Source: Xanthomonas arboricola pv. guizotiae (GTDB taxonomy: Bacteria > Pseudomonadota > Gammaproteobacteria > Xanthomonadales > Xanthomonadaceae). Taken from it: a stretch of 33,580 bases of DNA. The translations under genes were made by a program, and so were the position numbers. The notes under the pieces were generated by a model that was given only the letters and a program-made list of their open reading frames with translations, ran no database searches and was not told where the DNA came from. The DNA lies in assembly GCF_002940205.1 (NCBI RefSeq), contig NZ_MDSK01000045.1, forward strand, positions 1 through 33,580, in the 5' to 3' direction. Below are positions 10,043-17,583 of the stretch, piece by piece; within the stretch, counting starts at the first letter, position 1; every line of letters begins with the position of its first letter.

Positions 10043-10443
10043 TGTTGCGTTCCTCTCGCGCTCTACCGCGCGGAACGCCGTGACGTTTCGCCTCTGGAAC
10101 AGCTTGTCGGCCCTTCGCGCAACGCGCGGACAGGCCTGACCAGGGTTTCCAGCGCTGCAACACCACGGCAGGCCGCGGGAGCGCTTGTCTTAAGTTTTAT
10201 AGGTGTTTCAGGGCCGGCAGCCGCGTCCGGACGAACCGGGGCAGCGCACGGGACATGTTCAGCGCGACGGTCAAAAACCGCCGGCGATGGCCGGGCAGGC
10301 CGGTGAGCCGCTAACATGGCCGCCCCGGGGGCGGTGGTCGCGCACTGTGCCGGAATCATCGGAAGGCAGGCTTCTGGCCAATCAACTTCCAACGAAATCA
10401 AACCCTTATCTCGCTCGCCGAGTGTAACAGAATAAACAGCCGG
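10043..10443. other. rne leader / rne-rluC divergent promoter region
   Basis: 400 bp between the divergent rne and rluC starts. Other rne genes have a long structured 5' leader used for autoregulation, and the length here fits that. A GC-rich inverted repeat (CCGCCC/GGGCGG) lies near 10320-10335. Small open frames here are not supported as genes. Confidence 0.5.
10195..10201 (-). promoter_or_regulatory. Possible rne -10 element
   Basis: The minus strand reads CCTATAAAACTTAAG, an AT-rich island in GC-rich DNA about 155 bp upstream of the rne ATG. No clear TTGACA-like -35 lies 16-18 bp upstream, so the call is weak. Confidence 0.3.
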
Positions 10444-11430
10444 ATGACCGACCCCCAGACCCCCAAGCCGCCCACCGACCGTGTGGGCGTGCGCATTCTC
10501 AAAGTTCCGGAAGACCGTGCTGGGCAGCGGCTGGACAATTTCCTGCTCGGCCAGCTCAAGGGCGCGCCACGCAGCCTGATCTACAAGCTGGTGCGCAGCG
10601 GACAGGTGCGCGTGAACGGCGGGCGGGCCAAGGCCGAGCGCAAGCTCGAGGGTGGCGAGGAAGTGCGAATCCCGCCGGTGCGCATGGCCGAGGAGGGCGA
10701 CAAAGCGGCGCCACCGGCATCGTTCCTGGCGCGGCTGGAAGCGGCGATCGTGTTCGAGGACGCGCGCCTGCTGGCGCTCAACAAACCGTCCGGGGTCGCC
10801 AGCCATGGCGGCAGCGGGATCAGCTTCGGCGCCATCGAAACCCTGCGCGCCCTGCGGCCCAACCAGACCCTGGAGCTGGTGCACCGGCTCGACCGCGACA
10901 CCTCCGGCCTGCTGATCGTGGCGAAAAAGCGTTCAGCGCTGACCGAGCTGCAGGCCTTGATGCGCGAGGACGACCGTGTCGAAGGTCGCGGCATCACCAA
11001 GCGCTATCTGACCTTGCTGGTCGGCCGCATGCCCGACGGGGTGATGACGGTCGATGCGCCGCTGCACATCGGGCTGCGCCAGGGCGGCGAGCGGCATGTG
11101 CAGGTCAATGCGATCGGCAAGCCCTCGCTGAGCCACTTCAAGCTGCTGGAGCGACGTGGCGGGCACTCGTATTGCGAGGTCCGTATCGAAACCGGCCGCA
11201 CCCACCAGATCCGCGTGCACGCCCAGCACCTGGGGCACCCGGTGGCCGGCGATGACAAGTACGGCGAAGCGGAGGTCAACAAGCGCCTGCGCGACCAGCT
11301 CGGCCTGAAGCGCCTGTTCCTGCATGCCGCTTCGCTGGAGTTCGCGCTGGATGCCGGCAAGACGCCCTATGTGCTGAGCGCGCCGCTGGCGCCGGAGCTG
11401 GCCGAGGCATTGGACCGGCTGGGGCGCTGA
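10444..11430 (+). CDS. rluC: 23S rRNA pseudouridine synthase C (955/2504/2580)
   Basis: A 328-residue RluA-family pseudouridine synthase. An N-terminal S4 RNA-binding domain (about 20-85) includes LDNFLLGQLKGAPRSLIYKL and SGQVRVNGGRAK. The catalytic domain carries the family motif HRLDRDTSGLLIVAKK with catalytic aspartate D150. It also contains LNKPSGVASHGGSG and the C-terminal TGRTHQIRVHAQHLGHPVAGD. In E. coli RluC isomerises U955, U2504 and U2580 of 23S rRNA, and its position opposite rne is the same as in enterobacteria and pseudomonads. The ATG at 10444 follows an AT-rich stretch (ACAGAATAAACAG). Confidence 0.94.
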   Translation: MTDPQTPKPPTDRVGVRILKVPEDRAGQRLDNFLLGQLKGAPRSLIYKLVRSGQVRVNGGRAKAERKLEGGEEVRIPPVRMAEEGDKAAPPASFLARLEAAIVFEDARLLALNKPSGVASHGGSGISFGAIETLRALRPNQTLELVHRLDRDTSGLLIVAKKRSALTELQALMREDDRVEGRGITKRYLTLLVGRMPDGVMTVDAPLHIGLRQGGERHVQVNAIGKPSLSHFKLLERRGGHSYCEVRIETGRTHQIRVHAQHLGHPVAGDDKYGEAEVNKRLRDQLGLKRLFLHAASLEFALDAGKTPYVLSAPLAPELAEALDRLGR

Positions 11431-11550
11431 GGCCGCAGTTGCGCCACGGCGACGCTGACATCCCGGTCGTGGCCGCCAGCGCGTCGCCTACGTGTCCTGG
11501 CGGCCGTGGCGGTGGTCGTGCCAGCGCTGCGGCTGCGGTTCGGTCGGGCG

Positions 11551-12369
11551 TTAGGGCGTGGCGAAGCGGAACAACACCAGGCTGATCGCCAGCGTGCCCA
11601 TGCCGGCCACCAGGCCGTAGACCGTCTCGTGGCCCTGCGCGTAGCGCTTGGCCGCCGGCAACAGTTCGTCCAGCGCCAGGAACACCATCACCCCGGAAAT
11701 CAGGCCGAACACCGTGCCGAACACCGCTTCGGACAGCACGCTGGACAAGGCCAGATAGCCGATGCCGGCACCGATCGGCTCGGCCAGTCCGCTGAGCAGG
11801 CTGGCGCCAAAGGCGTAGAACTTGTTGCGGGTGGCGAAGTACACCGGCACCGCAATGGCGATGCCCTCGGGAATGTTGTGGATGGCGATGGCGAACGCGA
11901 GCGGCATGCCGACCGCGGGGCTTTCCAGCGTGGCGAAGAAGGTCGCCAGGCCTTCGGGGAAATTGTGCGCGGTGATGGCGATGGCGGTCATCAAGCCGAC
12001 CCGGCGGATATAGGCACGGTTGTCGTCGCGGAACAGCGGATCGTCGCTGGACAGGCTTTGGTGCGGGTTGGGCACCAGGCGGTCGATCACCATGATCAGC
12101 AGCATGCCGGCCAGAAATGCCAGCGTGCCGAAGCTGAAGCCGAGCTTGTCGTTGTAGGCGTTGGAGAACGAGGCGATCGACTTGTTGAGAATCTCCGACA
12201 GCGACACGTACACCATCGCACCGCCGGCGAATGCCAGCCCGAATGCCAGCAGGCGCGGGTTGGGCTTCCTGGAGAACACGACCATCAGGCTGCCGAGACC
12301 GGTCGCCAGGCCAGCGGCCAGCGTGACCGCAAATGCGATCCAGACATTGTGGGATGACACTTCGAGCAT
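11551..12369 (-). CDS. zupT: ZIP-family zinc transporter ZupT
   Basis: A 272-residue polytopic inner-membrane divalent-metal uptake transporter. About eight hydrophobic segments are visible. Metal-site motifs are HNFPEG (H135 to E139) in TM4 and HNIPEG (H164 to E168) in TM5, both diagnostic of the ZupT/GufA branch. The ATG at 12369 (MLEVSSHNVW) places the first membrane helix directly after the start. An in-frame extension of 27 residues upstream is possible but begins outside the family's usual start. The gene converges on rluC with 120 bp between. Confidence 0.9.
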   Translation of the reverse strand: MLEVSSHNVWIAFAVTLAAGLATGLGSLMVVFSRKPNPRLLAFGLAFAGGAMVYVSLSEILNKSIASFSNAYNDKLGFSFGTLAFLAGMLLIMVIDRLVPNPHQSLSSDDPLFRDDNRAYIRRVGLMTAIAITAHNFPEGLATFFATLESPAVGMPLAFAIAIHNIPEGIAIAVPVYFATRNKFYAFGASLLSGLAEPIGAGIGYLALSSVLSEAVFGTVFGLISGVMVFLALDELLPAAKRYAQGHETVYGLVAGMGTLAISLVLFRFATP

Positions 12370-12630
12370 GTGACGCACGACCTCGTGGAATAGAACGTAC
12401 TCGGCGGGGAGCGTGGCGACTGCTGCTGCGCACTTTGCGCATGACCACACTGCGGCTGCAGGATGGCCATGCCTGGATGACGAACGCGTGGTGTCTGGCG
12501 CGATAACCCTGACGCGTGCACGCTGGCATCAAGCGTGCACCGTGGGTAGCTGGAGCCGATGCAGGCGGTTCGCCGTGTTCAGCCTTGCGTGCTGCGCGCC
12601 GGCGCGTTGCCGCGGCCGTACGCGCAAGGC

Positions 12631-12652
12631 ATCAAAGGCGGCTTAGCCGCCT
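12631..12652 (-). terminator. Intrinsic terminator overlapping the TonB-C lipoprotein stop codon
   Basis: On the minus strand AGGCGGC, loop TAA, GCCGCCT is followed by TTTGAT. The loop is the stop codon of the lipoprotein gene itself. The T-run is short (TTT), so efficiency is uncertain. Confidence 0.5.
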
Positions 12653-13065
12653 CGACGCGCACGCTCTTCGATGGCGAAGCATTCGTCCGGGCGCGGCACC
12701 GGCGGCTTGAACGCGACCGGCACCTGGATCGTCTGCGGCACTGCCTGGCCATTGCGCGTGGCGGCCCGGAATTTCCATTCGCGCACGCGGCTTTGCGCGG
12801 CTTCGTCCAGCACCGGCTGACCGCTGCTTTGCGATACCGAGACGTCGGTCGGGGTGCCCTCGACACCGACCACGACCCGAAGCACGGAGGTGCCGCCGAT
12901 GCCGGCACAGGCCAGCTGCGGCGAGTATTCCGGCGGCGGGGTCTTCAAGGCGGCCAGTTCGGTCGGTGCCACCGCCGGCGCGGCAGGCTGCTGCGACGAC
13001 TTGCCACACCCGCTGATGCCGACGGCAAGGAACAGGCCGGCAAGGGCAGCGCGAGACAGGGTCAT
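12643..13065 (-). CDS. Small lipoprotein with a TonB C-terminal-like domain
   Basis: A 140-residue protein. The signal peptide [20 protein letters not shown] has lipobox ISGC with Cys20 as lipidation site. After a short Ala/Pro linker, residues about 45-120 resemble the TonB C-terminal fold: [40 protein letters not shown] and the [11 protein letters not shown] strand. True TonB has an inner-membrane helix and a long Pro-rich span. This form is lipid-anchored and short, so energy transduction is unlikely; an envelope-binding role is more plausible. Its ATG overlaps the TGA of phhB (ATGA), implying translational coupling. The tail ends with ERARRGG. Confidence 0.8.
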   Translation of the reverse strand: MTLSRAALAGLFLAVGISGCGKSSQQPAAPAVAPTELAALKTPPPEYSPQLACAGIGGTSVLRVVVGVEGTPTDVSVSQSSGQPVLDEAAQSRVREWKFRAATRNGQAVPQTIQVPVAFKPPVPRPDECFAIEERARRGG

Positions 13066-13418
13066 GGGGTGGCTCCTTGATCGTAAAGCTGGGCGGCCTT
13101 GGCCGCGCAGATGAAGTCGTTTTCGCTCAGCCCGCCGACGTCGTGGGTGGAATAGCGCACCACCACGCGGTCGTAATGCACGCCCAGGTCGGGGTGGTGG
13201 TCTTCGCGGTGGGCGATCCAGGCCAGCGCGTTGACGAAGGCGAGCGTGCGGTAATAGTCGGCAAAGCGGAATGTGCGGGTGATCGCCGTGCCCACGTCGG
13301 CCAGCTCCCAGCCCGGCACCTGCGGCAGCAGCTCGGCCAGACGCGCTTCGCCAAGCTTGTGGTCGCTGCCCTTGCGCGGCAGGCAATGGGCCTGTTCCAG
13401 GGGAATCAGATCGGTCAT
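13062..13418 (-). CDS. phhB: Pterin-4-alpha-carbinolamine dehydratase
   Basis: A 118-residue cytoplasmic enzyme that dehydrates 4a-hydroxytetrahydropterin, regenerating the cofactor for phenylalanine hydroxylase. The family signature is clear: [20 protein letters not shown] with the catalytic His pair, then [21 protein letters not shown]. Its length is typical. The ATG at 13418 gives [14 protein letters not shown], the usual N-terminus for this group. It is the first gene of a two-gene unit with the TonB-C lipoprotein, and its stop overlaps that gene's start by 4 nt. It is divergent from nfuA. Confidence 0.93.
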   Translation of the reverse strand: MTDLIPLEQAHCLPRKGSDHKLGEARLAELLPQVPGWELADVGTAITRTFRFADYYRTLAFVNALAWIAHREDHHPDLGVHYDRVVVRYSTHDVGGLSENDFICAAKAAQLYDQGATP

Positions 13419-13494
13419 GACAGTCTCGCAGGGGTGGCGGACAGCGCGTTCACTCAGGATCACGGTGTTCCATGAGCGCAGGCGCATTGAGCGG

Positions 13495-13500
13495 TAGAAT
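13495..13500 (+). promoter_or_regulatory. -10-like box implying a leaderless nfuA start
   Basis: TAGAAT ends 7 nt before the nfuA ATG, with AACCCGC between and no Shine-Dalgarno sequence. Third example of this arrangement in the window (also 3653 and 4055). Confidence 0.45.
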
Positions 13501-13507
13501 AACCCGC

Positions 13508-14107
13508 ATGATCCAGATATCCGACAAAGCCCAAACCTATTTCCGCAAGCTCATCGAACGCGAGGGCGTGCCCGGCATGGGCGTGCGCCTGAGCGCGGTG
13601 GACGCGGGCACCCCGCGCGCCGACGCCCGGCTGGAGTTCGCCGAACCGGCGGACCTGAGCGGCGACGAATGGGCGATCGACTGCAACGGCTTCACCTTAT
13701 ATATCGTCGCCGCCAGCGTGCCCTGGGTGGACGGCGCCGAGATCGACTACGTCACCCAGTCCACCGGCAACCAGCAGCTCACCATCAAGGCGCCCAAGAT
13801 CAAGGGCGAAGCGCCGGCCGAGTCCGCATCGATGGTCGAACGCGTGCGCTGGGTGGTGGAGAACGAGATCAACCCGCAGCTGGCATCGCATGGCGGCCGT
13901 GTGGCGGTGCAGGAGGTCTCGGCAGAGGGTGTCGTGCTGCTGCGCTTCGGCGGCGGTTGCCACGGCTGTGGCATGGCCGATGTGACCTTGAAGCAGGGCA
14001 TCGAGAAGACCCTGATGGGGCGCGTGCCCGGCGTGATTGCGGTGCGCGACGCGACCGACCACGCCACCGGCGACGCGCCGTATATCCCGCGCGACAGCGC
14101 GGCCTGA
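13508..14107 (+). CDS. nfuA: Fe-S cluster biogenesis protein NfuA
   Basis: A 199-residue Fe-S carrier that passes clusters to apo-enzymes, especially under stress. The N-terminal domain (about 1-95) is a degenerate A-type (IscA/HesB) fold beginning [15 protein letters not shown], without the three IscA cysteines. The C-terminal Nfu domain (about 105-190) has the cluster-binding pair C151 and C154 in [15 protein letters not shown]. Length and domain order match E. coli NfuA (191 aa). The start is fixed by homology, and the lack of a ribosome site suggests a leaderless transcript. The repetitive membrane protein follows 13 bp after the stop. Confidence 0.95.
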   Translation: MIQISDKAQTYFRKLIEREGVPGMGVRLSAVDAGTPRADARLEFAEPADLSGDEWAIDCNGFTLYIVAASVPWVDGAEIDYVTQSTGNQQLTIKAPKIKGEAPAESASMVERVRWVVENEINPQLASHGGRVAVQEVSAEGVVLLRFGGGCHGCGMADVTLKQGIEKTLMGRVPGVIAVRDATDHATGDAPYIPRDSAA

Positions 14108-14120
14108 TTCCGCGCCACCG

Positions 14121-15929
14121 GTGACCACGGCCGCCGATCTGCTGCAGGCACTGCGCGCGCGCATGCCGGGCAAGCTCATCCTCGATCGGCGCACTGGCCT
14201 GCCTTACGGCTGGGCAACCTGGATGAGCAGCCGCATCGGGCCGGCGGCTGCGTTCAACGACGACCAGGTAATGGGCGTGCTGCTGGCACGGCCCGCGCGG
14301 CCTGCAGGTGCTGGCATGGCGTCGGGGTTGTCGCCGTTCCAGGCATTTCGCAGCCTGTGGTGGCAGCATTGGGAGCCGCGGCCGAAAGACCAGCGACCAC
14401 AACACTGGCTGGCGCTGCTCGGCAGCCTGTTGATCCATCTTGGTTTCATCGCACTGCTGATCTGGGTCGTCACGGTGCGCTGGGCGCCGGATGACACCAG
14501 GACCGGCGACGAATCGCGGGTGCGCATGACCTTCATCGGCGACGGTGCGGCAGAGCAGGGCGGTGGGCAAGGGCAGCCCGCTGAGGCTGCGCAGGCCGCC
14601 TCGGGCGATGCGGCTTCGGCGCCGCAGTCCGGTGCATCTGCTACGTCCGCTGCGACCGGCAAGCCGAACGCGTCGAGCGCAGCGCCGCCGGTGCCTGCGC
14701 CTGTCGAGTCCGTCGATCCTCCTTCAAGCACTGCCCAGGCCCAGGACATTGCGCCGGAACCGGTGGCTGCCGCTGCCAGCGAACCGGTGGCGCCGGAGGT
14801 ACCACGCGTGACCGTGCAGGTGCCGCCGGTCACGATCGAATCGCCGCTGCAGGTCACCGAAACACCGGTGGCCACGAACGACTTTGTCGTGCCGCCACCG
14901 CCGACGATCACGCTGGCGCCGCGTCCGGTCGCGCCGGCCGCACCGCAGATCGAGGTGCGTCAGCGCGATGTCCAGATCGTGACCGAGCAGCCGCAGCTGC
15001 GCGAATTGCAGCGTCCCGCAGCGACCGTCGCGATGCGCGCTGCCAACGCGCCGACGGTACGCGAGCGGGAAATCGTCGTGCCGGACCGGCCCCAGGTCGT
15101 TGCGCCATCGGTGCGCAGCCGCGAGATCACACCGACGGTGCGCATGCCTGATGTGGCCATTCGAACGGCCGAGTTGCCAAGCGTGCCGGACGCGGCGCCC
15201 CAGCCGGTACCGGCCGCGCCAGCCCAGCAGACGCCGGCGACTCCAGCGCCGCCACCGTCGACGTCGGTAGCTGCGGCAACGCAACCATCGGCGGCCTCCA
15301 CGCAGCCCAATCAGGCACAGGCGAACCCGGCGCGATCGGCGCAATCCAGCAGCACTGCGGCGGCAGCCTCATCCGCAGCCAGGCCGGCGACCAGCAATGC
15401 CGGCCCGGCGCCAGCAGATCGCAGCGGGGGCTGGGATGCTGCGGCCAATGCAGACGACTGGAGCAAATCCGACCGTCGTCGCAGCGGCGAAACCACAGGC
15501 GCAAATGGAGCGCGCAATGGCATGTTCAATGCAGATGGCAGCGTTCACGTCGCCGCCGGGGCCGGCGACGGCGCCGGTGATCGCGGACCGCCAGGCAGCG
15601 AAACCGATACCTGGACCCGCGACCAGATCGCCCAGGGCGGCACCTGGCTCAAACGTCCGCCGTACGGCTATACGCCGACCTCGCTGGACAAGTACTGGAT
15701 GCCGAACCAGTCGCTGCTGCAGGAATGGGTGCGGCGCGGCCTGAAGAAGATCGAAATCCCGATCCCGGGCACGACCACCAAGATCAGTTGCGTGGTGTCG
15801 TTGCTGCAGTTCGGCGGCGGCTGCGGCCTGAGCGACCCGAATCTCAACGATCAACCCGCTACAGCCAGACCGCCGCCGGATGTGCCGTTCAAACGGGAGT
15901 TACAGGAAGACAATGGGACTGTGAGGTAG
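14121..15929 (+). CDS. TonB-like Pro/Ala-rich 'transmembrane repetitive' protein
   Basis: A 602-residue protein starting at GTG 14121, just after nfuA. An N-terminal cytoplasmic segment (1-94) precedes one membrane helix at about 95-120 (LLGSLLIHLGFIALLIWVV). A long low-complexity periplasmic span (about 150-480) is rich in Ala, Pro, Val and Thr, with repeated V-P-V/E-R-E-I/V-x-P patterns. A compact C-terminal region (about 500-585) contains TWLKRPPYGYTPTSLDKYWM and a Cys pair (SCVVSLLQFGGGCGLSD) that could form a disulfide. The layout recalls TonB/TolA, but no TonB C-terminal domain is present. Xanthomonads have such proteins annotated as transmembrane repetitive protein; function is unknown. 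An upstream in-frame ATG at 14037 overlaps nfuA and is less likely. Confidence 0.8.
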   Translation: MTTAADLLQALRARMPGKLILDRRTGLPYGWATWMSSRIGPAAAFNDDQVMGVLLARPARPAGAGMASGLSPFQAFRSLWWQHWEPRPKDQRPQHWLALLGSLLIHLGFIALLIWVVTVRWAPDDTRTGDESRVRMTFIGDGAAEQGGGQGQPAEAAQAASGDAASAPQSGASATSAATGKPNASSAAPPVPAPVESVDPPSSTAQAQDIAPEPVAAAASEPVAPEVPRVTVQVPPVTIESPLQVTETPVATNDFVVPPPPTITLAPRPVAPAAPQIEVRQRDVQIVTEQPQLRELQRPAATVAMRAANAPTVREREIVVPDRPQVVAPSVRSREITPTVRMPDVAIRTAELPSVPDAAPQPVPAAPAQQTPATPAPPPSTSVAAATQPSAASTQPNQAQANPARSAQSSSTAAAASSAARPATSNAGPAPADRSGGWDAAANADDWSKSDRRRSGETTGANGARNGMFNADGSVHVAAGAGDGAGDRGPPGSETDTWTRDQIAQGGTWLKRPPYGYTPTSLDKYWMPNQSLLQEWVRRGLKKIEIPIPGTTTKISCVVSLLQFGGGCGLSDPNLNDQPATARPPPDVPFKRELQEDNGTVR

Positions 15930-15945
15930 TCGGGCGCCAAGTTGG

Positions 15946-15973
15946 TTTTTACATAATATACATTATGCGAAAT
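15946..15973 (-). other. dif: dif site (XerC/XerD chromosome dimer resolution)
   Basis: The minus strand reads ATTTCGCATAA (15973-15963), TGTATA (15962-15957), TTATGTAAAAA (15956-15946). E. coli dif is GGTGCGCATAA-TGTATA-TTATGTTAAAT. The 6-bp centre is identical, the inner seven XerC-arm bases (CGCATAA plus centre) are identical, and the XerD arm differs only in its outer part. XerC/XerD recombine here to resolve chromosome dimers under FtsK control, and filamentous phages of Xanthomonas are known to integrate at dif. Flanking GGGNAGGG octamers point inward from both sides. Only one copy was found, so there is no sign of a flanked prophage. Confidence 0.88.
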
Positions 15974-16270
15974 TGGCTGTGTTGACGCTCCTGTGCACCC
16001 TGGCGGCCTATCACTGCTGGTCCCTTCCACAGGAAGCGGATGATTGCCGCGCAGGAAATGCCCCCGTTCCCGCAGGCATACACCCCATTTGCCGCGGACA
16101 TACGCCGCACATTTCTCGGAGCCTGGACAAGTCGCCACAGCTTTGATGGAACGACGGAAAAAACGCCCCGGAGTTGACCAGAACAACCGCCAGTACTGAA
16201 ATCTGGACCTTAAGTTCCAGCAGCGCTGTTCCATAGGATGACAAGTTCCTGCAGCTCTGGACCTGGTTCA
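15974..16270. other. Unassigned stretch right of dif
   Basis: About 300 bp without a supported gene. Open frames on both strands have mixed codon use unlike the neighbouring core genes and no recognisable domain. If the adjacent antitoxin once had a ParE partner, it would have lain here on the minus strand, but none of the frames looks like ParE. Confidence 0.4.
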
Positions 16271-16456
16271 TCAGCGAGCTTCTATCGCTTCGCGGCGGCT
16301 TCGATCGCAGCGTGTGCGCGCCATCACTTGGTCGTGCGAAATCGTCGGCCGCGTGTCGGCCACGGCGCGCTCGATCTTCGCCCGGAACCACCAGTCGTAG
16401 TCCTCGGCGGCTTCGGTCGACTCAAATTCGGAAACACGGGGATCGAGCTTGGCCAT
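16271..16456 (-). pseudogene. Orphan PaaA2/RelB-like antitoxin with frameshifted C-terminus
   Basis: The 61-residue frame begins MAKLDPRVSEFESTEAAEDY and continues with DWWFRAKIERAVADTRPTIS and HDQVMARTR. This closely follows the 'stability determinant' (PaaA2-like) antitoxin pattern, in which a short N-terminus precedes a W-x-R-A-K-V helix and a HDEVMA helix. GGAG lies 6-9 nt before the ATG. After MARTR the frame reads CDRSRREAIEAR to a stop. Shifting by one base gives AAIEAAAKR and a TAG at 16282-16284, a much more antitoxin-like end, so a one-base deletion is likely. No toxin gene follows. Such antitoxins neutralise ParE/RelE toxins; here it is probably a relic. Confidence 0.65.
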
Positions 16457-16540
16457 GTTTTACTCCAAAATGGAAGGAAGGAAAAGCTGCTTCGGATTCG
16501 CCAAGATGGCATACCAATGTCGGTCCGGTGTTCCCAGACC

Positions 16541-16852
16541 TTAGTAGAAGTCACTGCGGCTTTGTTGGTAGCTCTCGAAGGCTTGCTCGATCTCAGTATC
16601 AGTGGGCTCTCGGTAGATCGAGCCACTGGACTGTTGCAATCGATGAGTGACGCGGTACCAGCCCCGAAAATCGTCGAAGGAAAAGACGAAGCCCGACTTG
16701 GCAACAACCTCCTCTGGAGGAAGCACAGGTTTATCCTTTAGCCTTTTCACCACGCCAGCCGCAGCATCTGCTGTCGCGATTGCTGTGCCCTCGCCTTTAT
16801 CAAGATGGAGGGAAAACGTTGCAGCCCATACATGGGGCACAGCCTGAGACAA
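16541..16852 (-). CDS. Hypothetical protein, possibly 5'-truncated
   Basis: A 103-codon frame with no ATG near its start (opens at TTG 16852). It ends with [15 protein letters not shown] and contains [20 protein letters not shown] and [21 protein letters not shown] do not recognise it. The sequence looks like a real small cytoplasmic protein (balanced charged and aromatic content), but its codon use is less GC-rich at third positions than that of core genes here. Its 5' end abuts the broken SecA-like fragment, so it may be a truncated gene joined at a deletion or insertion boundary. Confidence 0.45.
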   Translation of the reverse strand: MSQAVPHVWAATFSLHLDKGEGTAIATADAAAGVVKRLKDKPVLPPEEVVAKSGFVFSFDDFRGWYRVTHRLQQSSGSIYREPTDTEIEQAFESYQQSRSDFY

Positions 16853-16857
16853 CAGCC

Positions 16858-17237
16858 ATGATCGGTACTGCGGATCTAGTTCGAAGGAGGCCGAGGCCGC
16901 TGGTGGACTTCATGTCATCCTTACCGAATTCCACGAATCTGCGCGGGTGGACCGACAGCTGTTCGGGCGTTGCGCGCGCCAGGGAGATCCCGGAAGCACC
17001 GAGGCCATCGTCAGCGTGGAAGACGATCTGTTCCAACGCTTTGCCCCTGCTGCGCATCAAGTCCTGCTTGGCCGCTCGGTACCTGCCCGGCTGGCGAACG
17101 AACACGTCGTGCGCCGCTACGTCACCTGGTTACAGGACCGCGCCGAACGACATTACCGCCAGCAGCGCGTTATGACGCAGAAGCGCGATGCAGAGTGGGT
17201 CAAATCGCTGGCCTTTGTGGGCAAGAGCCGGCGCTAA
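16858..17237 (+). pseudogene. C-terminal fragment of a SecA-like ATPase
   Basis: From about 16884 the frame reads [39 protein letters not shown] and [16 protein letters not shown], ending [11 protein letters not shown] before TAA. This is the SecA helicase motif VI region (canonical form [22 protein letters not shown]). The CARQGDPG variant is typical of SecA-like paralogues rather than housekeeping SecA. Just upstream, MIGTADL in another frame recalls the MAGRGTDI motif, implying a frameshift near 16875. The nucleotide-binding domains are absent, so about 80-85% of a SecA-length protein is missing. It is not functional and marks acquired, decayed DNA. Confidence 0.7.
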
Positions 17238-17583
17238 TTTCCCTTGAGGTCCCCTATCGCAGCCCGTCCCAGAACAACGCGCAGGCAGTACCTCTATTTG
17301 CGCTATCGAACCTGTGGCTGAGACGAAATCAGTGACTGGCTGCCTTCAGAAGTGTGCACCTATACCAATGATTTTTCCGCGAAAACGCTAGAAATGGCGC
17401 AAAATCCAAAGATACTGACGCGATTCGCCGTAACGATGCCGCATCCGGCGTTCTCAGACGTCGTGGTTCAGACCTCTCTAAAAGCTATGTCAAATGACTT
17501 GATCGCAGAATGCGCCCCGCGATCAAGCAGGCTCTTTCGCTGATGCATTGACGGGTTCTGCATCAATGCAACCAGCAGACGCG
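17238..17583. other. Gap between SecA-like relic and SDR gene
   Basis: About 345 bp, AT-richer than its surroundings, with no supported gene. A 7-bp inverted repeat (TGATGCA 17541-17547 / TGCATCA 17559-17565) lies just beyond the SDR stop codon on the transcribed side. No T-run follows, so it is a weak terminator candidate at best. Confidence 0.4.

Noticed and set aside
6959..10306. A very long open frame (over 1100 codons) on the plus strand opposite rne
   Set aside because: It is the antisense shadow of a GC-rich coding gene; composition is Arg/Leu-rich with no domain or ribosome site, while the minus strand encodes clear RNase E.
16000..16270. A ParE-type toxin downstream of the antitoxin
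   Set aside because: None of the minus-strand frames shows ParE/RelE-like patterns; translations are broken and cysteine-rich.
15946..17583. An integrated filamentous prophage at dif
   Set aside because: Only one dif copy found, and no phage replication, coat or assembly genes; at most a scar remains.
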